In this document: positions 8,340-18,100 of the stretch, piece after piece | Numbering within the stretch: position 1 is the first letter of the stretch | How the letters are laid out: every line of letters starts with the position of its first letter | Assembly: GCA_947589465.1 (NCBI GenBank) | Contig: CANQAE010000006.1 | Location: 1 to 47,885 of the forward strand | Direction of reading: 5' to 3' | Length of the DNA stretch: 47,885 nucleotides | Origin: an uncultured Clostridia bacterium | GTDB lineage: Bacteria > Bacillota > Clostridia > Christensenellales > Pumilibacteraceae | Translations under genes and position numbers: made by a program | Notes under the pieces: generated by a model | The model's input: the letters and a program-made list of their open reading frames with translations, nothing else | Told to the model about the DNA's origin: nothing | The model's database searches: none

Positions 8340-9572
8340 TTATTTTTCCTTTCGAAAGACCGATTTCAAAACTTCGGTAAGTTTTGGGCGTTTGCCGTAC
8401 AGCAAAACTCCCACTCTGTAAATTTTGGCGGCGAGGATCCCGATCGCAATCACCGACCCCACCAAAACGCCTATCGAAATGACTACCTCGTACCACGCCA
8501 CCGTACTCATCGCTATGCGCGTAAACATAGCCATGGGTGACGTAAACGGCACATACGAACATATTTGCATAATGGTATTGTCAACGTTTCCGCTCGCCAT
8601 GGACAGCACTACCACAAAGAACGCTATTATGAACAAAAAGGTCACCGGCATCACTGCGGTATTCACGTCTTCGAGTTTTGAAGCCGTCGAACCTATCGCG
8701 CCGTAGAGAAATGCGTATATAAAAAATCCGAGTACGAAAAATACGAGCATATACAAAAACAAGTCTATCGGGATATTGAAAATAGACTGCACGAGAGCGT
8801 TCCCCTCCCATGCCGACTTGTTTATGTTGTAAAACAGTAGCGCCGAGCCGAATATAGCCGCAAGTTGCACGAAACCCGCCGTACACGAAGCGAGAACCTT
8901 ACCGAACATCATATTCGTCGGCTTTGCGCTCGTTATGAGCAGTTCCATTGCCCGCGAACTTTTTTCGGTCGCGACGTTCGTGGCAACCATCTGCCCGTAC
9001 AACAAAATCACCATATACAAGGCGATGATCATTACGTAAGTATAAAGGAAATTGTCTATCTGATTTTTCCCCAAAGCGGTCGTTTTTGCTTCTATCCGAA
9101 CGTCGAGAATATCGTTAGCCTGTTCGGGCGTAAGTCCGTTTTGGAGCATTGCGTTCAGTCTGTACAGTTCGATTAGGACAGCGTTTGCGGTCGCGACGTT
9201 TGTGTCGTACATTGACAGATTGTCCACATAGTAGGTGAAAGATGACAGCCCGTTTAGCGCAAAGGCGCATTCCGCCTCACCCGAAGTTATGCGCTCTTTC
9301 AACTCGTCAACGCCACCGTCCGCCATTTCGACCTCGTAATCTTGGAATGCCGCCGAAAAATATTGTTCCGCAAGCGACGAAAATTCGGCGTCATTCGAGT
9401 ATATCAACATGACCCGTTTTTCGGGCTCGCCGCCGCCGAAAAGCGAAGTTATATTAGGTATAAACATGGATAGCGCTATCGCTATGACCGAAAAAATCGT
9501 TATCCCGACAAAGATCTTATTCTTGAAATACCCTTTGAGTTCAAATTTGAATATTTTGGAGAATTGCTTCAT
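8340..9572 (-). CDS. ABC-2 type permease, NatB-like
   Basis: 410 aa integral membrane subunit of an ABC exporter. One hydrophobic segment lies near residues 20-42, then a large extracytoplasmic loop (about 45-175), then five or so membrane segments from residue 180 to 390. The A-T-E-K-S-S-R-A-M-E-L-L-I-T-S-A segment, followed by K-P-T-N-M-M-F-G-K, is the hallmark of NatB/ABC-2 permeases. NatB of Bacillus takes part in Na+ export, but many homologues export other substrates, so the cargo is unknown. The gene starts 9 nt after the ATPase gene and ends at the terminator at 8286-8325. Confidence 0.88.
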   Translation of the reverse strand: MKQFSKIFKFELKGYFKNKIFVGITIFSVIAIALSMFIPNITSLFGGGEPEKRVMLIYSNDAEFSSLAEQYFSAAFQDYEVEMADGGVDELKERITSGEAECAFALNGLSSFTYYVDNLSMYDTNVATANAVLIELYRLNAMLQNGLTPEQANDILDVRIEAKTTALGKNQIDNFLYTYVMIIALYMVILLYGQMVATNVATEKSSRAMELLITSAKPTNMMFGKVLASCTAGFVQLAAIFGSALLFYNINKSAWEGNALVQSIFNIPIDLFLYMLVFFVLGFFIYAFLYGAIGSTASKLEDVNTAVMPVTFLFIIAFFVVVLSMASGNVDNTIMQICSYVPFTSPMAMFTRIAMSTVAWYEVVISIGVLVGSVIAIGILAAKIYRVGVLLYGKRPKLTEVLKSVFRKEK

Positions 9573-9581
9573 TCCTTGCTC

Positions 9582-10469
9582 CTAAACCTGCTTTTCGGTG
9601 TATTCCACGAAAATATCGTTGAGCGAAGGCTCGTAGACCTTCACCTCGTCTATATCGTAATCGTCTATCAATCTTTTCATTGTTTCGCGCTTGTCCGTTT
9701 CGTCCGCAAGTCGTAAAATAAGCGACCCATCCCGCTCGTAACAGGCGTCGCCGAAGTCTGCCTTAATTTTTTCGGCGGACGGCGAATCGACAACAAGACG
9801 ATCGCGGGCATAACTTCTCTTTATCTCGCGAAGGTCGCCGCTCAAAACTATCTTGCCGCCGTTCAGAATCGCTATATTGTCGCAAAATTCTTCTATATAA
9901 TTCATCTGGTGTCCCGAAAACAGGACGATCTTTCCGCTCTCTATCTGCTCCCTTACCACTTCTTTGAGAAGCATTGCGTTGACGGGGTCGAGTCCCGAAA
10001 AAGGCTCATCGAGTATGATTATTTGCGGGTCGCAACAAAGCGCGGTGATCAATTGGATCTTTTGTTGGTTGCCCTTGGACAGAGAATCCAACCTTTTGTT
10101 GCGATACTCGGTCATGCCGAGTTTGTCAAGCCAACGATCGACAGCCTTTTTCGCCTCTTTTTTGTCCGCGCCTTTCAGTTCGGCGAAGTACACAAGTTGA
10201 TCGAATATCTGCTTTTTTGGATACAGCCCCCGTTCTTCGGGGAGATAGCCAAGATTCAGCCGAGAATAATCTATGGGCGAGCCGTCCACCGTAATTTCTC
10301 CGCTGTCGGCGGGAAAAACGTTCATCAAAATGCGGATCGAGGTCGTTTTGCCCGCGCCGTTCCTGCCGAGTAAGCCGAATGCTTTTCCGCTCTCGACCGC
10401 AAAAGATATGCCGTCAAGCACCTTTTTATCACCGAAAGATTTGCTTATGTTTTTAAATTCGAGTACCAT
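9582..10469 (-). CDS. ABC transporter ATP-binding protein, NatA-like
   Basis: 295 aa nucleotide-binding subunit paired with the permease immediately downstream. Walker A is G-R-N-G-A-G-K-T-T (35-43), the Q-loop segment is Y-L-P-E-E-R-G-L-Y, the signature is L-S-K-G-N-Q-Q-K (the usual form is LSGGQ), Walker B is I-I-I-L-D-E-P and the switch histidine lies in F-S-G-H-Q. The Y-L-P-E-E-R-G-L-Y-P and L-S-K-G-N-Q-Q-K motifs are typical of the NatA/YhaQ group of exporters. The roughly 80-residue C-terminal extension is also common in that group. The start codon has only a weak ribosome site (AAGAAAG). Transcription may come from its own promoter or from the upstream regulator gene. Confidence 0.92.
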   Translation of the reverse strand: MVLEFKNISKSFGDKKVLDGISFAVESGKAFGLLGRNGAGKTTSIRILMNVFPADSGEITVDGSPIDYSRLNLGYLPEERGLYPKKQIFDQLVYFAELKGADKKEAKKAVDRWLDKLGMTEYRNKRLDSLSKGNQQKIQLITALCCDPQIIILDEPFSGLDPVNAMLLKEVVREQIESGKIVLFSGHQMNYIEEFCDNIAILNGGKIVLSGDLREIKRSYARDRLVVDSPSAEKIKADFGDACYERDGSLILRLADETDKRETMKRLIDDYDIDEVKVYEPSLNDIFVEYTEKQV

Positions 10470-10521
10470 TATTCTTTCTTATATTATTTCACCGTGAGAT
10501 TTTTAATGCGTTATATAAGCA

Positions 10522-10542
10522 AAACGCGATAAATGCGCGTTT
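10522..10542 (-). terminator. weak terminator-like hairpin after the regulator gene
   Basis: AAACGCG (10522-10528) pairs with CGCGTTT (10536-10542). On the minus strand a short T run follows. It may partly separate the DtxR-type gene from the ABC genes. Confidence 0.4.
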
Positions 10543-10561
10543 TTCGATATGCATATGCCTA

Positions 10562-10939
10562 CTAATCCTTAAAGTCGCCCTTTTCGTCAAAGGACTTCAA
10601 TATCGCGAAAAGTTCGGACGAAATCACGTGTTCTATTCGGCAAGCGTTGTCCTCGGCAAGTTGTCTGTCCGCGCCCGCGCGCATCAAAAGATGAGTTATC
10701 ACACGGTGTCTGTCGTAAATATCGTTCGCCTTTGCCGCGCCCTCCTCCGTCAACGTAATGAGCCCGCTCTTGTCGATTGCTATGTAACCTTTCGAATGAA
10801 GCAAATTGACCGCACGCGAAACGCTCGATTTGGCATAGCCGAGATCGGCGGCAATGTCCACGGCGTGAACGTTGCCGTTGCGCTTTTTCAAAATTAAAAT
10901 TGTTTCGAGATACATCTCTTCCGATTCGCGAACCTTCAT
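10562..10939 (-). CDS. DtxR/MntR-family metal-dependent repressor
   Basis: 125 aa. An N-terminal winged helix-turn-helix (E-M-Y-L-E-T-I-L near residue 8; A-D-L-G-Y-A-K-S-S-V-S-R-A-V as recognition helix at 31-44) is followed by a metal-binding dimerisation domain with R-H-R (H78) and A-C-R-I-E-H-V (C100, E103, H104). M9, C100, E103 and H104 match the ancillary metal site of DtxR; other DtxR site residues differ (T82 where DtxR has E83). There is no SH3-like third domain, as in MntR-length proteins. Family members repress iron or manganese uptake, or control export, when bound to Fe2+ or Mn2+. The start follows CGGAGG. It lies 92 nt upstream of the NatAB-like genes in the same direction, so it may regulate them. 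Confidence 0.88.
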   Translation of the reverse strand: MKVRESEEMYLETILILKKRNGNVHAVDIAADLGYAKSSVSRAVNLLHSKGYIAIDKSGLITLTEEGAAKANDIYDRHRVITHLLMRAGADRQLAEDNACRIEHVISSELFAILKSFDEKGDFKD

Positions 10940-10981
10940 AAAAACCTCCGTTTATGAGCGCCAAACAGGCTACATATGTTT

Positions 10982-11011
10982 ATTATATCATCGGAAAACA
11001 TAATTTGTAAA
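10982..11011 (-). promoter_or_regulatory. promoter of the DtxR-type regulator gene
   Basis: TTTACA (11011-11006), 18 nt, then a perfect TATAAT (10987-10982). ATGTTT and its complement AAACAT flank the -10 region with 14 nt between them and could form part of an operator. This sequence does not resemble the known MntR or DtxR boxes closely. Confidence 0.6.
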
Positions 11012-11063
11012 GAAATTTTTTATAAAAAACGATTCGGGCAAGTTCGGATAGGAGTGTAAGCAA

Positions 11064-12155
11064 CTATTTTATCGGCTTGACTTGCTTATCGCAATATATG
11101 CAACGACAAATTCCGTTGTCGCGCTTGAAGTAATGTTTCAGTTCCTGTTCGGTAGAAGTAATGCAATTGGGATTATCACACCTAAACTCCCCCGTTTCGC
11201 CGCTAACAGTCGGTTTTTTGCCGTCGCCTAGTTCGAGCAATTTGAGTATGAGCGCCATACGCATAAGTTTTCCGTTCTCCGCCTGCTTGAAGTAGCACGC
11301 GCGACTGTCGTCGTCCACGTCCACGCTTATTTCGTTTACGCGGGGTAATGGGTGCAAAATACACATATCTTTCTTTGCGGTTTTAAGTTTTGCGGCGTTC
11401 AAAATATAACTGTCCTTTAATCGTTCGTACTCCGCTTTGTCGGCGAAACGTTCCCTCTGTACGCGCGTCATATACAGAATATCGAACTCGCTCATATGTT
11501 CGAGCATATCGTTCGTCTGCACAAACGAAAGTCCGCAGTTTTCTCCTCTTTTCGCCTTGGCATTGACGTCATCGATGACGTATTGCGGCAATTGCAATTC
11601 GTTCGGCGAAACAAGCACAATCTTGTTGTTTTCGTAACGCGAGAGCGCGGCGATAAGCGAATGTACCGTTCTGCCGTACTTCAAATCGCCGACTATTCCC
11701 ACGGTAAGTCCGCTCAATCTCCCCTTTTCGCGATAGATGGTGAGAAGATCGGCAAGCGTTTGGGTGGGATGATAATGTCCGCCGTCGCCCGCATTGATGA
11801 CGGGTATGGACGCATTGAACGACGCAACGAGCGGAGCGCCCTCCTTAAAGTGACGCATAGCGATTATGTCGGCATAGCAACTTACTACCCTAACGGTGTC
11901 GGCGACGCTTTCACCTTTCGACGCAGACGAACTGTTCGCCTCGGCAAAGCCTATGACGTTGCCGCCGAGTTCGTACATAGCCGCTTCGAAACTCAGCCTC
12001 GTGCGAGTAGACGGTTCGAAAAAGAGCGTCGCGAGTTTTTTGCCCCTGCATCTTTCGGCGTACTTATCGTGATGAGCGGCAATATCGAGCGCCGTGTTCA
12101 TAAGTTCGTCGAGTTCGCCCACCGAAAGGTCTAATATATCTATTACGCTCCTCAT
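11064..12155 (-). CDS. pyrB: aspartate carbamoyltransferase with fused PyrI-type zinc domain
   Basis: 363 aa, about 50 longer than a normal PyrB. It condenses carbamoyl phosphate with aspartate in the cytoplasm. Catalytic motifs are intact: F-E-P-S-T-R-T-R (carbamoyl phosphate loop, 49-53), S-A-S-K-G-E-S (K80), M-R-H (R101), H-P-T-Q (129-132), T-R-V-Q-R-E-R and H-P-L-P-R. After residue 320 comes [10 protein letters not shown] with C326-X4-C331, and then C352-X2-C355. This is the four-cysteine zinc site of the PyrI regulatory chain (C109/C114/C138/C141 in E. coli) without its nucleotide-binding half. In E. coli that zinc domain clamps the regulatory chain to the catalytic chain. Last gene of the pyr operon, 1 nt from pyrE. 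No hairpin terminator is evident behind it. Confidence 0.95.
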   Translation of the reverse strand: MRSVIDILDLSVGELDELMNTALDIAAHHDKYAERCRGKKLATLFFEPSTRTRLSFEAAMYELGGNVIGFAEANSSSASKGESVADTVRVVSCYADIIAMRHFKEGAPLVASFNASIPVINAGDGGHYHPTQTLADLLTIYREKGRLSGLTVGIVGDLKYGRTVHSLIAALSRYENNKIVLVSPNELQLPQYVIDDVNAKAKRGENCGLSFVQTNDMLEHMSEFDILYMTRVQRERFADKAEYERLKDSYILNAAKLKTAKKDMCILHPLPRVNEISVDVDDDSRACYFKQAENGKLMRMALILKLLELGDGKKPTVSGETGEFRCDNPNCITSTEQELKHYFKRDNGICRCIYCDKQVKPIK

Positions 12156-12156
12156 A

Positions 12157-12786
12157 TTACTTTATCCAACTTTCGTCCGAAGGGTTGTCCCTGAACGCGA
12201 TAAGTCTGCCGGCGTCTTCGGGCTTAATATATCCCTCTTTTGCGGCGACCTCAACTACCGTATCGAAGTCTGTAAGCGAATAATTGACGACATTTGCCTC
12301 TTTCATTCTTTCCAGCCCTTTCTTCATGCCGTAAGTAAATATGCTTACCACGCCGAGTACTTCTGCCCCCTCCTCTCGTAGCGCTTCCACTACTTCGAGA
12401 ACGCTGCCGCCAGTGGAAATGAGATCTTCTACGACAACTACTTTTTGTCCTTTTTCGAGTTTGCCCTCGATACGGTTTTGTCTGCCGTGGTCTTTCGCGC
12501 CCGAACGCACATACCCCATCGGCATATTCAAAATATGTCCCGTTATGGCGGCGTGAGCGATACCCGCGGTAGAAGTTCCCATCAACACTTCGGCGTTCGG
12601 GAAGTGCTTTTTGACGAGTTCGGCAAGTCCGTTTTCGATATCAGTCCTTACCTCAGGTGCGGTGAGCGTGAGTCGGTTGTCGCAATACACGGGGCTTTTT
12701 ATGCCGCTCGCCCAAATAAACGGCTGTTCGGGGCGTAAAAATACCGCCTTTATCGACAATAGATCTTTTGCGATTTTCGTTTTCAT
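12157..12786 (-). CDS. pyrE: orotate phosphoribosyltransferase
   Basis: 209 aa. It transfers phosphoribose from PRPP to orotate to make OMP. The PRPP-binding motif [13 protein letters not shown] ([10 protein letters not shown] form) lies near residue 120, preceded by the V-R-S-G-A-K-D-H-G segment with lysine and histidine of the flexible loop and by the [10 protein letters not shown] segment. The ATG follows AAGGAG. It sits between pyrF (13 nt upstream) and pyrB (1 nt downstream), in the usual arrangement of consecutive late pathway steps. Confidence 0.96.
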   Translation of the reverse strand: MKTKIAKDLLSIKAVFLRPEQPFIWASGIKSPVYCDNRLTLTAPEVRTDIENGLAELVKKHFPNAEVLMGTSTAGIAHAAITGHILNMPMGYVRSGAKDHGRQNRIEGKLEKGQKVVVVEDLISTGGSVLEVVEALREEGAEVLGVVSIFTYGMKKGLERMKEANVVNYSLTDFDTVVEVAAKEGYIKPEDAGRLIAFRDNPSDESWIK

Positions 12787-12799
12787 AATATCTTTCTCC

Positions 12800-13498
12800 T
12801 TAATTCAAAAATTCTTTTATGCATCGTTCGTACGCGACGACGGGGTCCGGCGCGGCAGTTATCGGTCTGCCTACTACTATATAGTCCGAACCGAGTTCGC
12901 GGGCAAGCGCGGGAGTCGTTACCCTCTTTTGGTCGCCCGTTTCTCCGCCCTCGAATCTTATGCCCGGTGTAACCGTAACGAACGTTTTTCCGCATACATT
13001 ATGTACCTTATCCGCTTCGAGCGGCGAACAAACCACTCCGCTCAGCCCCGCTTCCATGGCTGTACGCGCATAATGCATTACCACCTCGTCGAGCGGTCTG
13101 TCTATGAGCAGATCGCGGCGCATCGTTTCTTCGTCGGTGGAAGTAAGTTGCGTTACGGCGATCAAAAGCGGTCTGCTGCCGTCGGGACGGGTAAGTCCTT
13201 CGAGCGCGGCTTGCATCATTCGTCCCGTACCCGCCGCGTGAACATTGCACATATCCACGCCGAGCCCCGAAAGCACCGCCATTGCCTTTTTGACGGTGTT
13301 GGGGATATCGTGCAATTTGAGGTCGAGGAATATCTTGTGTCCTCTTTCCTTGATCTTACGCACAATGTCGGGACCTGCCGCATAAAACAGTTCCATTCCT
13401 ATCTTTACAAACGGCTTTTTGCCTTCGAATCTGTCCAAAAAATCAAGAGTTTTTTGCGCGCTGTCGAAGTCGCAAGCGATTATCACGTCTTTACCCAT
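12800..13498 (-). CDS. pyrF: orotidine 5'-phosphate decarboxylase
   Basis: 232 aa TIM-barrel enzyme giving UMP, the last step of de novo synthesis. The catalytic charged network is visible as [11 protein letters not shown] (D-x-K-x-x-D form). Other marks are A-C-D-F-D near the N-terminus, V-T-P-G-I-R-F phosphate loop and V-V-G-R-P-I-T near the end. It belongs to the shorter PyrF subfamily found in Gram-positive bacteria. Its start overlaps the pyrD stop by 8 nt, which suggests translational coupling. Confidence 0.96.
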   Translation of the reverse strand: MGKDVIIACDFDSAQKTLDFLDRFEGKKPFVKIGMELFYAAGPDIVRKIKERGHKIFLDLKLHDIPNTVKKAMAVLSGLGVDMCNVHAAGTGRMMQAALEGLTRPDGSRPLLIAVTQLTSTDEETMRRDLLIDRPLDEVVMHYARTAMEAGLSGVVCSPLEADKVHNVCGKTFVTVTPGIRFEGGETGDQKRVTTPALARELGSDYIVVGRPITAAPDPVVAYERCIKEFLN

Positions 13499-14408
13499 TT
13501 ACACATTCTCCTATAATTTCTTTCAATGATTGAATTCTGTATTTTTGCATTACCGTCGGCAATGCGTTGATTATATCTCGGCAAGCGAACGGATCGACGA
13601 GATTCGCCGCGCCCACCTCAACTGCGGTCGCGCCCGCAAGCATCATTTCGATAACGTTTTCGGCGCTCGCCACGCCGCCTATGCCTATCACGGGGATCTT
13701 GACGCGACTCGCCGCGTCGTTCACCATTCGAAGGGCTATCGGGAATATGGCTTCGCCCGAAAATCCCCCCTTACGGTTTGCGATAACCGGCTTACGCGTA
13801 CGCAGATCTATCCTCATGCCGAGCAAGGTATTTATGAGGCTTATTCCGTCCGCACCCGCCGCTTCGCACGCTTCGGCAATTGCCGCAATGTCTGTTACGT
13901 TCGGCGACAACTTGATTATGACGGGCTTACGTACACGCTTTTTGACAGCCTCGGTCACCTGAGCCGCCGCGGACGGCGAAGTACCGAAACTCATGCCGCC
14001 GCCGTGAACGTTAGGACAACTTATGTTGATTTCGAGCCACCCGACGCAATCGCACTCGTCGAGCCTTTGCGCGGTATAGACGTACTCGTCCACCGAAAAT
14101 CCGCCGACGTTTGCCATTACCTTTTTCGAAAAGCAACTTTTTAGACGCGGAAGTTCCTCGGCGATGACCTTTTCGACTCCCGGATTTTGCAAGCCTACGG
14201 AATTTATCATTCCCGCGGTACACTCGGCTATACGCGGAGTCGGATTGCCGAATCTCGGCTCTTTCGTCGTGCCTTTGAACGAAAACGTGCCGAGTATGTT
14301 TATGTCGTAAAGTTGCGCGAATTCGTACCCATACCCGAACGTTCCGCTCGCGGGAATGACGGGATTGTCGAGAGTTATCCCGCACAGATCGACTGTCGTA
14401 TCTACCAT
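13491..14408 (-). CDS. pyrD: dihydroorotate dehydrogenase B, catalytic subunit
   Basis: 305 aa from ATG 14408, chosen because AAGGAGGAG lies just upstream; a longer frame from 14447 has no such site and would run deep into pyrK. FMN-containing class 1B enzyme oxidising dihydroorotate to orotate. The active-site cysteine is in [12 protein letters not shown], the class 1 signature; class 2 enzymes have serine. G-I-G-G-V-A-S and the phosphate-binding C-terminal barrel residues are present. Class 1B works as a heterotetramer with PyrK and passes electrons to NAD+, which fits an anaerobe. It overlaps the pyrK stop by 7 nt. Confidence 0.96.
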   Translation of the reverse strand: MVDTTVDLCGITLDNPVIPASGTFGYGYEFAQLYDINILGTFSFKGTTKEPRFGNPTPRIAECTAGMINSVGLQNPGVEKVIAEELPRLKSCFSKKVMANVGGFSVDEYVYTAQRLDECDCVGWLEINISCPNVHGGGMSFGTSPSAAAQVTEAVKKRVRKPVIIKLSPNVTDIAAIAEACEAAGADGISLINTLLGMRIDLRTRKPVIANRKGGFSGEAIFPIALRMVNDAASRVKIPVIGIGGVASAENVIEMMLAGATAVEVGAANLVDPFACRDIINALPTVMQKYRIQSLKEIIGECVNG

Positions 14409-15127
14409 ATTATCTCCTCCTTGCAGAGTACCGGTCCGTCTTTGCAAATGCGTTTATAGCCGTATTTCGTCTTGCAACTGCAACCCATGCACGCGCCGAA
14501 GCCACAACCCATTCGCTCCTCGAAACTGAATTGCCCGCTCGTTTTCGACTTGTCGTACACCGAACGAAGCATGGCGGCGGGTCCGCAAACGTACACATAC
14601 GTATAATCTGTATCCATATAGTCGGTGACCCTGCCTTTTTTGCCGTGCGAACCATTTGAAGTCGCCACGGTGAGGTCGCAAAATTCGGCAAATTCCTTTT
14701 CGAAAAATACATCGCTCTTGTCGTGAAATCCAAGTACTGCGGAAACTTTTTTGCCCTCTGCCGTCAACTTCTTGGCAAGTAAGTACAGCGGCGGAACGCC
14801 TACGCCCGCTCCGACGAGAAGCGGTCTGTCGCCCGAAAGCGAAGTGTCGTAACCGTTGCCGAGTCCCGAAAGGACGTCGAGTTCGTCGCCGACTTTCATA
14901 TTGCTCATTCTATTCGTCCCCGCGCCGACTATCTTGTAAATTATCGTTATTTCGTCGCCCTTAATGTCGCAAACCGAAATAGGTCTGCGTAAAAACAGAC
15001 CTTCGATCTTTATGTTGATAAACTGCCCCGGCCTAGTGCAAGCCGAAGCGTCGCCGCGTAGACGCATAAGCATAATGTTATGCGTCAGCGGCTTGTTTTC
15101 GGTAATGGTAAAAATTCCGTTCTTCAT
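14402..15127 (-). CDS. pyrK: dihydroorotate dehydrogenase electron transfer subunit
   Basis: 241 aa flavoprotein that carries FAD and a [2Fe-2S] cluster and links PyrD to NAD+. The N-terminal ferredoxin-reductase beta-barrel contains R-P-I-S-V-C-D (flavin binding), followed by the nucleotide domain with G-A-G-V-G-V-P-P-L-Y and C-G-P-A-A-M-L. The C-terminal cluster loop M-G-C-G-F-G-A-C-M-G-C-S-C plus a later C-K-D-G-P-V supplies the cysteines. It starts 4 nt after carB and overlaps pyrD by 7 nt, so the two subunits are probably made in equal amounts. Confidence 0.96.
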   Translation of the reverse strand: MKNGIFTITENKPLTHNIMLMRLRGDASACTRPGQFINIKIEGLFLRRPISVCDIKGDEITIIYKIVGAGTNRMSNMKVGDELDVLSGLGNGYDTSLSGDRPLLVGAGVGVPPLYLLAKKLTAEGKKVSAVLGFHDKSDVFFEKEFAEFCDLTVATSNGSHGKKGRVTDYMDTDYTYVYVCGPAAMLRSVYDKSKTSGQFSFEERMGCGFGACMGCSCKTKYGYKRICKDGPVLCKEEIIW

Positions 15128-15131
15128 GATC

Positions 15132-18100
15132 CTATTTTGCGTCTATGGGCGAAATGCAAAGCGTCGTTTCTTCCAAAACATCAAGCAGCGCATTCACCGT
15201 ATCGAGCGAAGTAAATATCGTGACATTGTTTTCGATAGCATAGCAACGGATCTTGTAGCCGTCGCTTTCGCCCATCGAACCTATGTCGCGCGTGTTGATG
15301 ACGTAAGCGATGTAGCCCGCTCTTATTGCGTCGTGAATTTCGTTGCCCTCGCTGATTTTATGCAATACGTGGGTGCGTATTCCGTTGCGTTTCAAAAATT
15401 CCGCCGTGCCTTCGGTCGCTTCGATATTGAAGCCGAGGTTGTAGAATCTGCGGATGAGCGGCAACGCCTCCTCCTTGTCCTTGTCGGCTATCGTGGCGAA
15501 CACCGTGCCGTAATTTTGGAGTTTCATTCCCGAAGCCTGCAACGCTTTGTAGAGCGCTCTGTACAACTTGTCGTCATAACCTATCGCCTCGCCCGTAGAC
15601 TTCATTTCGGGAGAAAGATATGCGTCGAGTCCCCTTATTTTATTGAACGAGAACACGGGAACTTTTACGTACCATCTCGTCTTTTCGGGGGGATATATCT
15701 CGAATATTCCCTGCTCTTTGAGGCTCTTGCCGAGTATGACTTCGGTCGCGATATCGGCAAGGCTGTATCCCGTAGACTTGGAAAGGAAGGGGACCGTTCT
15801 TGACGAACGCGGATTGACTTCGATGATATAGACTTTTTCGTCCTTGTCAACTATGAACTGGATATTGAACAAGCCGACTATTCCTATACCCAAACCGAGT
15901 TTTTTCGCATACTGCAATATTATGCCCTTAACTTTGTCCGAGATACTGAAAGTGGGATAGACGCTTATCGAGTCGCCCGAATGAATACCCGTTCTTTCCA
16001 CAAGTTCCATAATGCCGGGCACGAAAACATCTCTGCCGTCGCATATCGCATCTACCTCGACCTCTTTGCCGTAAATGTACTTGTCCACGAGTACGGGCTT
16101 ATCCTCGTTGATCGCTTCCGCCGTCTTCAAGTATCTCCTGAGTTGTTCTTCGTTGGCTACGATCTGCATAGCCCTGCCGCCGAGCACGAAACTCGGTCGA
16201 ACAAGAACGGGATAGCCTATCTTTTCGGCTGTCTTTACTCCTTCCTCAATATTAGTAACCGCCTTTCCTTGCGGCCTCGGTATATTGAGTTCCTGCAAAA
16301 CTTTTTCGAAACTGTCGCGATTTTCGGCTTTTTCTATCGCCGCGCAATCTGTTCCTATGATCTTGACTCCTCTTTTCATGAGGGGTTCGGCGAGATTTAT
16401 CGCGGTCTGTCCGCCGAGCGACGCGATAACTCCTTCGGGCTTTTCGAACTCGATAATGTTAATAACGTCCTCTGTCGTAAGCGGTTCGAAGTAAAGTTTG
16501 TCGCTCATAGTATAGTCGGTGGAAACCGTTTCGGGGTTATTGTTGATTATTATGGCTTCGTAGCCCGATTGTTTTATGGTGGTAACGGCGTGGACCGTCG
16601 AGTAGTCGAATTCGATACCCTGCCCTATACGAATCGGACCTGCACCGAGAACGACAATCTTCTTTTTGTTCGTCACTCTCGAATCGTTCTTGCCCGTATA
16701 CGACGAATAAAGGTACGGAATGTAAACTCCCGTATGCATGGTGTCTACCATACGGAACACCGGATACATCTTTTCTTTCTTGCGGATGGCGTAAACTTCG
16801 TCCTCCGTCATATTCCAGAGTTGCGCTATGTACTTGTCGCTGAATCCCATTATCTTGGCTTCCTTCAAAGCCTTGACGTCGCCGACCCTCTTTTTGAGTT
16901 CGAACTCCTTGTCAACTATATTCTTGACGGCTTGCAGGAAGAACGGAGTTATTTCGGTGACTTCGAACAGTTTGTCTACCGATACGCCCTTGCGAAGAAG
17001 TTGCGCTATCGCGAAAATGTTGTCGTCGCGGAATTTGCTTATGTATTCGAGCATCTCGTCAACGCTCATATTGTCGAATTTGGCAAGGTGAAGGTGACAA
17101 ACGCCTATCTCCAACGAACGCACCGATTTAAGCATACATTCTTCGAGGTTGGAGCCTATGCCCATGACCTCGCCCGTCGCCTTCATCTGCGTGCCGAGAA
17201 CGTTGGAAGCCATTGTAAACTTGTCGAACGGGAAACGCGGGAACTTCGCCACAACGTAATCGAGGCTCGGTTCTATCGCAGCCGTTCCGCCGCCTACCTT
17301 GATTTCGTCGAGAGTCATGCCGACCGCTATTTTCGCAGTGACGCGTGCTATCGGATATCCGCTCGCCTTGGATGCAAGCGCGGACGAACGCGAAACGCGC
17401 GGATTGACTTCGATGAGATAGTATTCGCTCGAATGAGGATTGAGTGCAAATTGAATATTGCAACCGCCCTCGATTTTGAGTTCTTTTATTATCTTTATGG
17501 CGCTGTCGTTAAGCATTTTGAGGTCGTGGTCGTTGAGCGTCATTATCGGCGCAACGACTATCGAGTCGCCCGTATGCACGCCGACGGGATCGACGTTTTC
17601 CATTCCGCAAATGGTGATCGCTTTGTCCGTCGAATCGCGCATTACTTCGAATTCTATTTCTTTGTAACCCTTGACGCTCTTTTCAATAAGCACCTGATGA
17701 ACGGGGGAAAGTTTGAATGCGTTGAGCCCTATCTCCACGAGTTCTTCCTCGTTATCCGCAAATCCGCCGCCCGTGCCGCCGAGCGTAAACGCAGGACGTA
17801 ATACTACGGGATAGCCTATTTTCTTTGCCGCTTCTTTGGCTTCATCGAGGCTGTAAGTTATTTGCGACGGAATGACAGGCTCGCCTATCGACTGACAAAG
17901 TTCCTTGAACAGTTCGCGATCCTCGGCGCGTTCTATGCTTCGACTGCTCGTGCCGAGAAGTTCGACGCGACATTCTTTGAGGATCCCCTTCTTTTCGAGT
18001 TGCATAGCCATATTGAGTCCCGTCTGCCCGCCTATGCCGGGGACGATTGCGTCGGGGCGTTCGTATCTCAATATTTTGGCTATATATTCGAGCGTGAGCG

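Noticed and set aside
15981-17801. 606-codon plus-strand open frame opposite carB
   Set aside because: carB on the other strand is complete and conserved over its full length; the plus frame is a composition artefact.
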